Shown: in pieces, positions 1 to 6,331 of the stretch
Position numbering within the stretch: position 1 is the first letter of the stretch
How the letters are laid out: the number at the start of each line of letters is the position of its first letter
The notes under the pieces: generated by a model
The model's database searches: none
Told to the model about the DNA's origin: nothing
The model's input: only the letters and a program-made list of their open reading frames with translations
Translations under genes and position numbers: made by a program
NCBI GenBank assembly: GCA_026709935.1
Contig: JAPOSC010000073.1
Location: forward strand, 1 to 35,837
Length of the DNA stretch: 35,837 nt
DNA from: Thiotrichales bacterium
GTDB taxonomy: Bacteria; Pseudomonadota; Gammaproteobacteria; HK1
Direction: 5' to 3'

Positions 1-78
1 CGGATCGTCGGTGCGTTCGTACTCCTGGTCGTGGGAAAACAGTTCGGGGTATTCGGAGCCGTCGCCGCCGTGCTCTGA
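1..78 (+). CDS. 3' end of a small membrane protein (partial, unidentified)
   Basis: Reading from base 1, the plus strand is open for 25 codons to a TGA at 76-78. The product is almost wholly hydrophobic (ends FGVFGAVAAVL) and would form a single C-terminal membrane segment. The 5' part lies outside the window. I do not recognise the family. A hydrophobic frame this short can occur by chance in GC-rich DNA, so this is tentative. Confidence 0.25.
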   Translation, partial: RIVGAFVLLVVGKQFGVFGAVAAVL

Positions 79-439
79 GAGCGTTGGTCAGGGCCGAACC
101 CTTCCCCATTGGCACATGGCTATGGTGCCGACGCGCCGCCGGTCAGGGGGACGAGCAGACGCGAAGAGGCGTAGATCTGGCCGTCAAGCCGTGACGCATC
201 CGCGCTGAATGTGCGTCTTCTTGTGCCGGGGATGGACGACGAGCGCATCCGGCCCACATTCTTCCGAAGCCGTTCGGAACGCGTCGAACCTATCCGGTCC
301 CTGTGCCCGTTCGCTGGTGGTGCGCGTACTGCGCATGCAGGGGCCTCGCGCACGACTTCATGACAGGGTCTTACAGGGAGGCGACCCGACGCGCCCCCAC
401 CCGGGGCCGGGCAGGGGTAGCCGTCCGGCGTGTGTGCTG
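79..439. other. Stretch without a recognisable gene
   Basis: About 360 bases between the partial frame at the window start and the lipoprotein remnant. Open frames exist on both strands, but their translations are Arg/Ser/Pro-rich and show no family motif, start-site context or hydrophobic segment. I see no tRNA fold, CRISPR or transposase in it. It is probably eroded accessory DNA. Confidence 0.4.
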
Positions 440-835
440 GTCAGTTCTTCTTCGTCCGCTATACGTTAGCTGTACCGCTCTTGGGAACAGCAGCCGTCGG
501 TACGCCTTGCACCACGTAGAGGTTGTTGGATTGGGTGAAATCACTGGGCTCAAGCGTAGTCAAATCTTCACCAGGCACGACTTCGCTGCGACTGAATCCG
601 TACACGTCCAGATACTCGAATTGGTCTGTCCCTCTCGGTAACCAGAATCCGACGACCATCGCTCCATAGTCGAGATCTTTGGAGTAAATGTCACCGAATT
701 GCTCGCGTGATCCGAAGTCGCTCTCCTTAGAATTCGATGGTCTGGCCGTCAACGGTCACGGTATATCCGTCATCGGTCTCGGTAACGGCGCTCGGGCCGC
801 CAACGGTGAGTTTTCTCGTTCGATCCGACGAGTGG
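440..835 (-). pseudogene. Frameshifted remnant, transferrin-binding-protein-like lipoprotein C-terminal region
   Basis: Three minus-strand frames in succession read like one protein. The first ends with GYTVTVDGQTIEF at a TAA near 729. The second continues with SDFGSREQFGDIYSKDL, then YLDVYGFS and VVQGVPTAAVPKSGTANV, and stops at 459. A third frame supplies TYSGR at the point where the second one stops. The order (VTVDG..., D(S)R..., LDV(Y/F)G, V.G..T....P.SGTA-TYSGR) is what I know from TbpB-like beta-barrel surface lipoproteins. No start codon or signal peptide remains. The base composition is less GC-rich than the neighbours. That it is a pseudogene follows from the two frame changes; the family name is from memory of motif patterns and is moderately uncertain. 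Confidence 0.42.
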
Positions 836-900
836 TGTGGGTCACTTCTTCAACTCGTCAATCTCGCTCCGGTGTCAGTCGGTGCCCGGGCGCTTTGAGG

Positions 901-1182
901 TTACGGCCCGGGCCCGGCGAGCGGGAGCAACCGGAGCATGGCGTACATCAGCCCGGCATTCAGGGTGACGGTCAAGGCGACAACGGTGGCACCGAGACCG
1001 TATCCCCACTTCACGAGACGGGTTTCGAGGCCGGCGATTGCGGTATCAAGATCGGCTTTCGTGGCGAGGTTGCCTTGTCCGTTACGGATGGCCTGCGCGA
1101 TGGCTTCGGCTTGCTCGCGGCTGAACTTCGCCGCTTCGAGCGCGCGCGCGGCGGCGAGGGTGTCGAAGGTGCTGGTCGTCAT
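901..1182 (-). CDS. Coiled-coil/membrane protein, DUF1640 (CCDC90-like) type, copy 3
   Basis: This 93-residue protein begins TTSTFDTLAAARALE and carries the motif QAEAIAQAIRNGQGNLATKADLD, split here as QAEAIAQAIRNGQG then LATKADLD. A short coiled coil (AIAGLETRLVKW) leads into one C-terminal membrane segment (about residues 63-86). That layout is typical of DUF1640-type proteins, whose bacterial function is unknown. CGGAG lies a few bases before the ATG. It is the last of four closely spaced minus-strand genes (16 bp after the previous one) and is a clear paralogue of the next two upstream. Role not assigned. Confidence 0.7.
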   Translation of the reverse strand: MTTSTFDTLAAARALEAAKFSREQAEAIAQAIRNGQGNLATKADLDTAIAGLETRLVKWGYGLGATVVALTVTLNAGLMYAMLRLLPLAGPGP

Positions 1183-1198
1183 GGCTGGCTCCGCGCGG

Positions 1199-1504
1199 CT
1201 ATGTCGCGCCGCTGAGCATGAACCGCACGCCGGCGAGCACCACGGCCGCGGCGAGTGTAGCGACCCCGAGCGCGAGGCCCACGGCCCATTTCACGAGGCG
1301 ATTTTCGCGTTCCACAAGCCGGGTTTCGAGCGCGGCGACATCGGCGCGGATGGCGGCCGCGGTCGAGTCGAGATCGGCCTTCGTCGCGAACTCCCCTTGT
1401 CCGTTGCGGACAATCTTCGCGATGGCTTCGGCCTGGCGGCGCTCGACGCCGGCGTCTTCGAGCTCGCGGGCAGCGGTGAGGGTGTCGAAGGTGGTGGTCG
1501 TCAT
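1199..1504 (-). CDS. Coiled-coil/membrane protein, DUF1640 type, copy 2
   Basis: 101 residues, starting TTTTFDTLTAARELE, with QAEAIAKIVRNGQGEFATKA followed by a longer heptad stretch (residues about 45-72, AALETRLVERENRLVKW) and a C-terminal membrane helix (VGLALGVATLAAAVVLAGV). I chose the ATG at 1502-1504 because homology to both neighbours starts there; an in-frame extension upstream is open but has no shared sequence. The coiled coil carries one extra heptad-like unit relative to copy 3. It probably sits in the cytoplasmic membrane with the coiled coil in the cytoplasm, and may oligomerise with its paralogues. Function unknown. Confidence 0.7.
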   Translation of the reverse strand: MTTTTFDTLTAARELEDAGVERRQAEAIAKIVRNGQGEFATKADLDSTAAAIRADVAALETRLVERENRLVKWAVGLALGVATLAAAVVLAGVRFMLSGAT

Positions 1505-1532
1505 AGCGGGCTCTCGGTTACAGGTAGCGGCG

Positions 1533-1817
1533 TCACCCGCCCATCGTGCCGAGCATGAGCCGCACGCCGGCGAGCACCACGGCCGCAACCCCGAACGCGA
1601 GGCCGATGGCCCACTTCACTATCCGCACCTCAAGCGCGGCGAGGTCGCTTTTCGTGGCGAACCCGGCGAGGTCGGCTTTCGTGGCGAGCTCGTCACGGTC
1701 GGCGCCGGCGGCCTGGCGCATCCCATCGGCGATGACTTCGGCCTGGCGGCGTTCGACGCCGGCGGCTTCGAGCTCGCGCGCAATGGCGAGCGCGTTGAAG
1801 CTGGTCGCAGCGGACAT
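1533..1817 (-). CDS. Coiled-coil/membrane protein, DUF1640 type, copy 1
   Basis: 94 residues, starting SAATSFNALAIARELEAAG, sharing GVERRQAE and ATKADL with copies 2 and 3. It contains a doubled ATK(A/S)DLA unit (residues about 46-58), a small internal duplication. One C-terminal membrane helix (AIGLAFGVAAVVLAGVRLML) is almost the same as that of copy 2. GGAGAG precedes the ATG at 1815-1817. The open frame continues upstream to 2225, but that part is the shadow of the neighbouring gene, so the short form is preferred. Function unknown. Confidence 0.7.
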   Translation of the reverse strand: MSAATSFNALAIARELEAAGVERRQAEVIADGMRQAAGADRDELATKADLAGFATKSDLAALEVRIVKWAIGLAFGVAAVVLAGVRLMLGTMGG

Positions 1818-1831
1818 CGCAGTCTCTCCGG

Positions 1832-2107
1832 TCACAGGTAGTCGAGCGCTTCGGCCGCGATCTGGTGGCGAGTGTAGCGCGCCACCATGCGCACGCTCGA
1901 CCATCGCCCCTGCCGCATGACGGCCGCGGCGGGTGCCCGGTTGCGCGTCATGCGTTGCGCCATGCCGCCCCGGTCGGCGGTGGCCTGAGTCTGGAGTGCG
2001 GCAACTTGCGAGTGAGTGCCGTTCACGCTCAACACGATGACCCCGGTGCCCGCCGCCACAGCGGCGACGATGGACACGATCAGCGTTGCCGTCTGAACCC
2101 ATGTCAT
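1832..2107 (-). CDS. Chimeric small protein: membrane helix fused to the C-terminus of a tyrosine integrase
   Basis: The 91-residue product starts with a membrane helix (residues 3-27, TATLIVSIVAAVAAGTGVIV) and a short heptad-like stretch. From about residue 60 it changes to RQGRWSSVRMVARYTRHQ and ends IAAEALDYL. The second part matches the extreme C-terminus of phage-type tyrosine recombinases, where the VARYTR tyrosine is the nucleophile. The recombinase R-H-R catalytic residues upstream are absent, so it cannot recombine DNA. AGGAAG lies 7 bases before the ATG. It heads the row of DUF1640-type genes, 14 bp before copy 1. Most likely a deletion joined a small membrane-protein gene to an integrase tail; whether it is still expressed is unknown. 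Confidence 0.55.
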   Translation of the reverse strand: MTWVQTATLIVSIVAAVAAGTGVIVLSVNGTHSQVAALQTQATADRGGMAQRMTRNRAPAAAVMRQGRWSSVRMVARYTRHQIAAEALDYL

Positions 2108-2198
2108 GACGTGGCTTCCTGATGGAAAGCCGGCTCCGCATCGCCTTCCCCGTGGAGCGGCTCCGGACCGGGCACGTTGTCTTGAAGTGAGTGTACGT

Positions 2199-2211
2199 AC
2201 CCGTGACGGGT
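2199..2211. promoter_or_regulatory. 13-bp perfect palindrome
   Basis: ACCCGTGACGGGT is a 6-1-6 inverted repeat 92 bp upstream of the chimeric integrase-tail gene. It could be an operator or a recombinase core-type site. No other copy was noticed in the window. Confidence 0.3.
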
Positions 2212-2219
2212 CGGTACAG

Positions 2220-2252
2220 TCTCACCGATTCCTTGCGGTTCTCACCGAATCC
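2220..2252. repeat. Two direct repeats with 20-bp period, integrase arm-site-like
   Basis: TCTCACCGATTCC (2220-2232) and TCTCACCGAATCC (2240-2252) differ at one base and are spaced by two helical turns. Direct repeats of this size and phasing next to an integrase gene and a tRNA 3' end are typical of arm-type integrase sites. They could equally be operator half-sites for the minus-strand genes. Confidence 0.4.
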
Positions 2253-2303
2253 ATGCTGTGAAGGTGGTTCTAAAGGTGGGAATTTCCAGAATCTATAGAA
2301 ATT

Positions 2304-2322
2304 TTATTGGATAAACCAATAA
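2304..2322. repeat. AT-rich inverted repeat beside the tRNA remnant
   Basis: TTATTGG-ATAAA-CCAATAA is a perfect 7-bp hairpin inside an AT-rich island (about 2265-2345), sharply different from the surrounding GC-rich DNA. Such islands often border attachment sites. It may also contain promoter elements for the minus-strand row, but I could not pick a convincing pair. Confidence 0.4.
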
Positions 2323-2346
2323 TTTATGAGTTATGAGTATTTACGT

Positions 2347-2393
2347 GCTGACTCTTTCAGCGGATCCCAGGTTCGAGCCCTGGACGGCCCACC
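2347..2393 (+). pseudogene. 3' half of tRNA-Lys(CTT), damaged; probable attachment-site remnant
   Basis: The T arm is perfect: CCAGG-TTCGAGC-CCTGG at 2367-2383, followed by acceptor strand ACGGCCC (2384-2390), A and CC. Upstream, GCTGACTCTT-TCAGC resembles the tRNA-Lys(CTT) anticodon arm GCTGACTCTTAATCAGC but lacks the two As after the anticodon. The matching 5' acceptor strand (GGGCCGT), D arm and 5' half are absent; AT-rich DNA takes their place. It therefore cannot make a tRNA. A 3' tRNA fragment beside an integrase tail is the usual footprint of site-specific integration into a tRNA gene. Confidence 0.6.
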
Positions 2394-2443
2394 CAAGGGT
2401 GACGACAGACGCGGACCGGATGGAATTCCCGGTACGCGCATCG

Positions 2444-2457
2444 ACACTGTGGTGTCA
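2444..2457. promoter_or_regulatory. Short inverted repeat upstream of hyi
   Basis: GACAC-TGTG-GTGTC lies 28 bp before the isomerase start and just upstream of its candidate -10 box, a position where a repressor could act. Weak evidence. Confidence 0.22.
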
Positions 2458-2469
2458 GCCGCGCTTCGG

Positions 2470-2475
2470 TATGAT
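2470..2475 (+). promoter_or_regulatory. Candidate -10 box for hyi (near-leaderless transcript)
   Basis: TATGAT ends 9 bases before the ATG at 2485, so a transcript from it would start within a few bases of the start codon. No clear -35 box at 16-18 bp spacing was found. TAAGAT in a matching TTCGGTA context also precedes the cystathionine beta-synthase gene. Confidence 0.35.
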
Positions 2476-2484
2476 GCCGCCGTC

Positions 2485-3288
2485 ATGCCCCGCCTCGCCG
2501 CCAATCTGAGCTACCTCTTCACCGAGCGTCCGTTCCTCGACCGGTTCGAGGCGGCGGCGCGTTGCGGGTTCCGGGCCGTCGAGCACCAGTTTCCGTATAC
2601 CGAGGCCCCGGAGTCCGCGATTCGGGAACGGCTCCGGGCGCACGATCTGCAAGTGGTGTTGTTCAATCTGCCGCCGGGGGAGGAGGGCGAGCGCGGGCTC
2701 GGCGGGTTGCCCGGGCGGGAGGCGGAGTTCCGCGACGGGCTCGACCTCGCGCTCCGCTACTGTCGGGCCACCGGCTGTCCCCGGCTGCACGCGATGTGGG
2801 GCGTGCCTGGTGCGGGCACGAGTCTGGCGGAGAGCCGGGCCATCTTCGTCGCCAACCTGCGCGAGGCCGCCCCGCGCGCGGTCGAAGCCGGGGTCACTCT
2901 GCTGGTGGAGCCGCTCAATCACCGCGACAATCCGGGCTATCCTCTCAACCGTCAGGCCGACGCCCACGCGCTGGTGGCCGAAGTCGGTGCCCCCAACGTC
3001 AAGGTGCAGTTCGACCTCTACCACTGCCAGATCGTCGAGGGCGATGTGGCACCGAAGCTCGACCGCTGGGTGGGGGTGCCGGACGGCAACGTCGGACACA
3101 TTCAGATCGCGGGCCCGCCGGACCGGCTCGAACCTGACGCGGGCGAGCTCAACTACGAGTGGCTGCTGCCGCGTATCGATGCGCTGGGCTACACGGGATG
3201 GGTGGGTTGCGAGTACCGCCCGGCGGCGGGGACCGAGGCGGGTCTCGGCTGGGCGCACCGGTGGGGGATCCGGCTGACGTCGAGATGA
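2485..3288 (+). CDS. hyi: Hydroxypyruvate isomerase / 2-oxotetronate isomerase family (TIM barrel)
   Basis: 267 residues, the normal size of the Hyi/OtnI family, which interconverts hydroxypyruvate and tartronate semialdehyde or the matching 2-oxo-tetronates. It starts MPRLAANLSYLFTERPF, a hallmark of the family. The metal and catalytic residues expected on the barrel are visible: E142 (LLVEPLNHRDNPGY), D177 and H180 (FDLYHCQ), H205 (GHIQIAG) and E243 (GCEYRP). The frame is open upstream to 2326, but that stretch is read through the tRNA-Lys remnant, so the ATG at 2485 is correct. A hairpin terminator follows. A 2-hydroxyacid dehydrogenase and glycine cleavage genes nearby suit a role in glyoxylate/hydroxypyruvate metabolism. 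Which substrate is used cannot be read from the sequence. Confidence 0.85.
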   Translation: MPRLAANLSYLFTERPFLDRFEAAARCGFRAVEHQFPYTEAPESAIRERLRAHDLQVVLFNLPPGEEGERGLGGLPGREAEFRDGLDLALRYCRATGCPRLHAMWGVPGAGTSLAESRAIFVANLREAAPRAVEAGVTLLVEPLNHRDNPGYPLNRQADAHALVAEVGAPNVKVQFDLYHCQIVEGDVAPKLDRWVGVPDGNVGHIQIAGPPDRLEPDAGELNYEWLLPRIDALGYTGWVGCEYRPAAGTEAGLGWAHRWGIRLTSR

Positions 3289-3359
3289 CCTGTGTGTCCG
3301 ATGAGGACTACGGTATTGCCGCGAGATCCGAGCGCTTTATCGGCGCCGAAGTAGCTGTT

Positions 3360-3381
3360 GCCCGCCATGCAGGCGGGCTTT
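3360..3381 (+). terminator. Hairpin terminator after hyi
   Basis: GCCCGCC-ATGCA-GGCGGGC followed by TTT, 71 bp past the hyi stop and between convergent genes. The T tract is short, so termination may be partial. The rest of the 187-bp gap to 3475 holds nothing else I recognise. Confidence 0.55.
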
Positions 3382-3475
3382 GGTCGTAGCGTATCGCGCA
3401 CTGGCAGATCAGCCCCGGGCATTCCGGCGATGTTCGCACCGAACGGGTGCCACCGACGTTGCGCCCTCCACATCA

Positions 3476-4861
3476 TCAAAGCTGCCCGTCGGCGCTGTCG
3501 CTCGCGAATGCATCCAGATAGCCGGGGTCATCGAATCGTGCGGGGTGAAACGCGGCGGCACAGGGGGGTAGCGGTGCCCCGCACACGTGGGCCGCGAGCA
3601 GCTCGCCGCCGGCGCAGGCGCCCATGATGCCGAACCCGGAGTACGCAGCGTTCACCCAGGCGCCGGCAATGGGCAGCGGGCCGATGAGGGGCCGGTTTTC
3701 GGAGGTCTTCGCGTAGTAGCCGCCATCCACGGCCATGCGGGGGAGGCGCGTGAAGTAGCGCTTCAGCGACGGGAGCATCCGTGACCAGCCGCGCAGTGCG
3801 ATCTCCGGCAGCCGCGCGTCGTGCGGGATGGGGAAGACCGGATCCACCGTTTCGGTGTCGTAGGTCCAGAGCATCATCAGCCAGTGATCGCCGGGCGTCC
3901 CTTCGGGGCGGCCATGGATTCCGGCCGGGAACGGCTCGACGAGTGAACGGGTCTCCTCGTTGGCGGTGAGCACCGCGCGTTCCTCGTCGGACCACGGCAG
4001 CACGACAGGATCGGCCCAGACAAGCAGCGGTGCATCGCCCGGCACCGCCCGCTCGGTGTCGCGGAACACGACTTTCAGATGGCGCTCGCAGGCGACCGGA
4101 AGCTCGATTCCCAGGGTGCAGGCGAGCTCGGCCAGATGTGGCCCGGGCGAGAGCACCAGTGCGCCGGTGTTGATGGTCGTGTGCCCGCCCGGACGGGACA
4201 CTGATACGCCGCGAATGCGTCCGCCACTCGCATCGAAGCCGGTCACCCGGCCCCGGAGCAGCTTCACGCCCCGTTTCCGGGCCCGCTCCAGCATCCACAT
4301 GCCGAGCTGCTGGGCGCTCAGCCACCCGCACCGCCGCGCGTGCAGCACCGCGACCACTGAGGGGTCGAGGTACGGGAACTCGGTGCGGATGAACGCGGGG
4401 TCGGTGATGAGATCCGATCCCTGCGGCACCCCTTCGAAGCCGTGCGCTGGCGATCGGACGTAGTCGGCGCCCGTCGCCTGCGCACCGTCGTGCACGCGAA
4501 GCTCTCCCGCGCCGAGGGATTGCGCCTCGAGCGCCATGGCGCGGAACGTATCGATACGCGGTGGCTCGGCGGTGGCGAAGAGATAGCCGCGCCGGCCGAG
4601 GCGGAGCCGCCCGCCGCTTTCGTGTTCGTAGCGCTCCAGCAAGTCGATGCTGCGGTTCATGAGCGCGACCATGGCGTCGCCCGGCCCCGGCCACCAGTTG
4701 CGGTAGCACTCCGTCGATTTGTCGCTGGTGAGCGCCAGGGGGTCGCCGGTCTCCACGAGCACGACGCCGTCCAGACCTTTCCGCACCGCGAGGTGGAACG
4801 CGGCGGAGATGCCGGCGATGCCGGCGCCGACGACGACTACCTCGGCCGTCGAGCGGCTCAT
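3476..4861 (-). CDS. FAD-dependent oxidoreductase, DAO (D-amino acid/sarcosine oxidase) family
   Basis: 461 residues. The N-terminus carries the Rossmann dinucleotide motif VVVGAGIAGISAAFHLA (about residues 9-25), then an acidic residue (VETGD) at the end of the second strand that binds the FAD ribose. Near the C-terminus GGYYAKTSENRPLIGPLP and YSGFGIMGACAGGELLA match the flavin-closing end of DAO-type enzymes. These oxidise secondary or primary amines of amino acids (glycine, sarcosine, dimethylglycine, D-amino acids). The motif ECYRNWWPG near residue 51 replaces the usual histidyl-flavin region, so covalent flavin attachment is not evident. It is transcribed divergently from cystathionine beta-synthase, 87 bp apart. 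A purine-rich GGGGGG lies before the ATG. Substrate not predictable. Confidence 0.8.
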   Translation of the reverse strand: MSRSTAEVVVVGAGIAGISAAFHLAVRKGLDGVVLVETGDPLALTSDKSTECYRNWWPGPGDAMVALMNRSIDLLERYEHESGGRLRLGRRGYLFATAEPPRIDTFRAMALEAQSLGAGELRVHDGAQATGADYVRSPAHGFEGVPQGSDLITDPAFIRTEFPYLDPSVVAVLHARRCGWLSAQQLGMWMLERARKRGVKLLRGRVTGFDASGGRIRGVSVSRPGGHTTINTGALVLSPGPHLAELACTLGIELPVACERHLKVVFRDTERAVPGDAPLLVWADPVVLPWSDEERAVLTANEETRSLVEPFPAGIHGRPEGTPGDHWLMMLWTYDTETVDPVFPIPHDARLPEIALRGWSRMLPSLKRYFTRLPRMAVDGGYYAKTSENRPLIGPLPIAGAWVNAAYSGFGIMGACAGGELLAAHVCGAPLPPCAAAFHPARFDDPGYLDAFASDSADGQL

Positions 4862-4894
4862 GTCGGCCCCCCGGATCCTCGCCGCCGCATTCGG

Positions 4895-4900
4895 TAAGAT
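4895..4900 (+). promoter_or_regulatory. Candidate -10 box for the cystathionine beta-synthase gene
   Basis: TAAGAT in the context TTCGGTAAGATTCGG, 48 bp before the ATG at 4949, within the 87-bp divergent spacer. No good -35 box is visible. Confidence 0.3.
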
Positions 4901-4948
4901 TCGGCCATCTCGACCGCCCGGAGCGGCCGCCGCGCGAGAACCTCAGCC

Positions 4949-6331
4949 ATGAAGTACGCCGAGACCGTCCTCGATCTCATTGGCAACACCCCCCTCGTCA
5001 AGCTGAACCGCATGACCGACGCCCGCATGGCAACCGTGCTCGTCAAGCTCGAGAGCTGCAACCCCGGCGGCTCGGTCAAGGACCGGATGGCCTGGAACAT
5101 GGTCCGCCGGGCGGAGGAGGCCGGTCTTGTCGGCCCGGGGACGACGCTCGTCGAGAGCACCTCGGGCAACACCGGCCTCGGTCTCGCGATGACCGCGGCG
5201 GTGCGCGGCTACCGCTGCATCTGCACCATGCCGGACAAGATGAGCAAAGAGAAGATCGACATGCTCAAGGCGTACGGCGCGGAGGTCATCATCACCCGCA
5301 CCGACCTGCACCACGATCACCCCGAGAGCTACGTGGAGGTCGCCAAGCGCATCGCCCGCGAAACCCCCGGTGGCTTCTACACCGACCAGTACTACAACAT
5401 GCACAACCCGGAGGCGCACTACCTGACTACCGGCCCGGAGATCTGGGAGCAGACCGACGGGCGGCTCGACGCACTGGTGGGCGGAATCGGCACCGGCGGC
5501 ACCATCTCGGGGGCGGCGAAGTATCTCAAGGAGAAAGCGGCCGAGGCGGGCCGGACCCTCTTCGTCTCCTGTCCTGATCCCATCGGCAGCATGTACTACG
5601 ACGCCTTCCACCAGCGCGAGATCCGCGCCCCCGGGATTTATCGGGTCGAGGGCATCGGCCACGATTTCATGGTCGGCACCCTCGATTTCTCGGTTATCGA
5701 CGAGGTGCTGGAGATCTCCGACAAGGACTCGTTCCTGGTCGCCCGGCGGCTCGCCCGGCGCGAAGGCATCTTCTCCGGCGGCTCCGCCGGCACCGCGGTT
5801 CACGGTGCGCTCGACGTCGCGCGCCGCCTCGGCCCCGGCAAGACCGTCGTCGTGATCATCCCCGACTCCGGCGACCGCTACCTCAGCAAGTGCTACGACG
5901 ACGAATGGATGCGCGACATGGGCTTCCTCGGCCCCGAGCAGCGCCTCGGCACGGTGCGCGAGCTGCTGGAGTTCAAGCCCCACCGGGTCGAATTCGCGAA
6001 AGGCGACGAGACCATCGCCTCGGTCGCAAAGCGCATGGCGGACCTCGGCATTTCGCAGATGCCGGTCGATTCGGCCGGCGCGGCCGAGCCCATGATGATC
6101 ATCCACGAGGTCGACCTGCTCCAGAGCATGGTCATGGGTGAGTGCACCGCCGACAGCGATGTCATGCAGGCGGCGAGGCCGATGCACGGCATGGTGGGCC
6201 TCGACGACTCGCTCGTGAAGGTGCAGGAGATCTTCGACGACGAGAACGTGGCCATGGTGGTGGAGGACGCGCACGTCGTCGGCGTCATCTCCAAGATCGA
6301 CATGGTGGAGTTCCTGGCCGCGCGGAGCTGA
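4949..6331 (+). CDS. cbs: Cystathionine beta-synthase (PLP enzyme with C-terminal CBS domain pair)
   Basis: 460 residues. Residues 1-320 form a cysteine-synthase-fold PLP enzyme that condenses serine and homocysteine to cystathionine. The PLP lysine is K44 (NPGGSVKDR), the carboxylate-binding loop is TSGNTG (71-76), and the phosphate-binding loop is GTGGT (181-185). Residues about 335-460 form a CBS domain pair (ISQMPVDS, VVGVISKIDMVEF), the regulatory module that binds adenosyl ligands in this family. The heme-binding N-terminal extension of animal enzymes is absent, as usual in bacteria. The start codon has only a weak upstream purine tract. The 3' end overlaps the convergent hydroxyacid dehydrogenase by 47 bp. 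No cystathionine gamma-lyase is in the window. A cysteine synthase with CBS domains is the main alternative. Confidence 0.88.
   Translation: MKYAETVLDLIGNTPLVKLNRMTDARMATVLVKLESCNPGGSVKDRMAWNMVRRAEEAGLVGPGTTLVESTSGNTGLGLAMTAAVRGYRCICTMPDKMSKEKIDMLKAYGAEVIITRTDLHHDHPESYVEVAKRIARETPGGFYTDQYYNMHNPEAHYLTTGPEIWEQTDGRLDALVGGIGTGGTISGAAKYLKEKAAEAGRTLFVSCPDPIGSMYYDAFHQREIRAPGIYRVEGIGHDFMVGTLDFSVIDEVLEISDKDSFLVARRLARREGIFSGGSAGTAVHGALDVARRLGPGKTVVVIIPDSGDRYLSKCYDDEWMRDMGFLGPEQRLGTVRELLEFKPHRVEFAKGDETIASVAKRMADLGISQMPVDSAGAAEPMMIIHEVDLLQSMVMGECTADSDVMQAARPMHGMVGLDDSLVKVQEIFDDENVAMVVEDAHVVGVISKIDMVEFLAARS

Noticed and set aside
2347..2393. Functional tRNA gene
   Set aside because: No 5' acceptor strand or D arm, and the anticodon loop is two bases short.
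2326..2484. Upstream start for the hydroxypyruvate isomerase
   Set aside because: The added residues are translated from the tRNA-Lys remnant and show no family similarity; the family N-terminus begins at the ATG at 2485.
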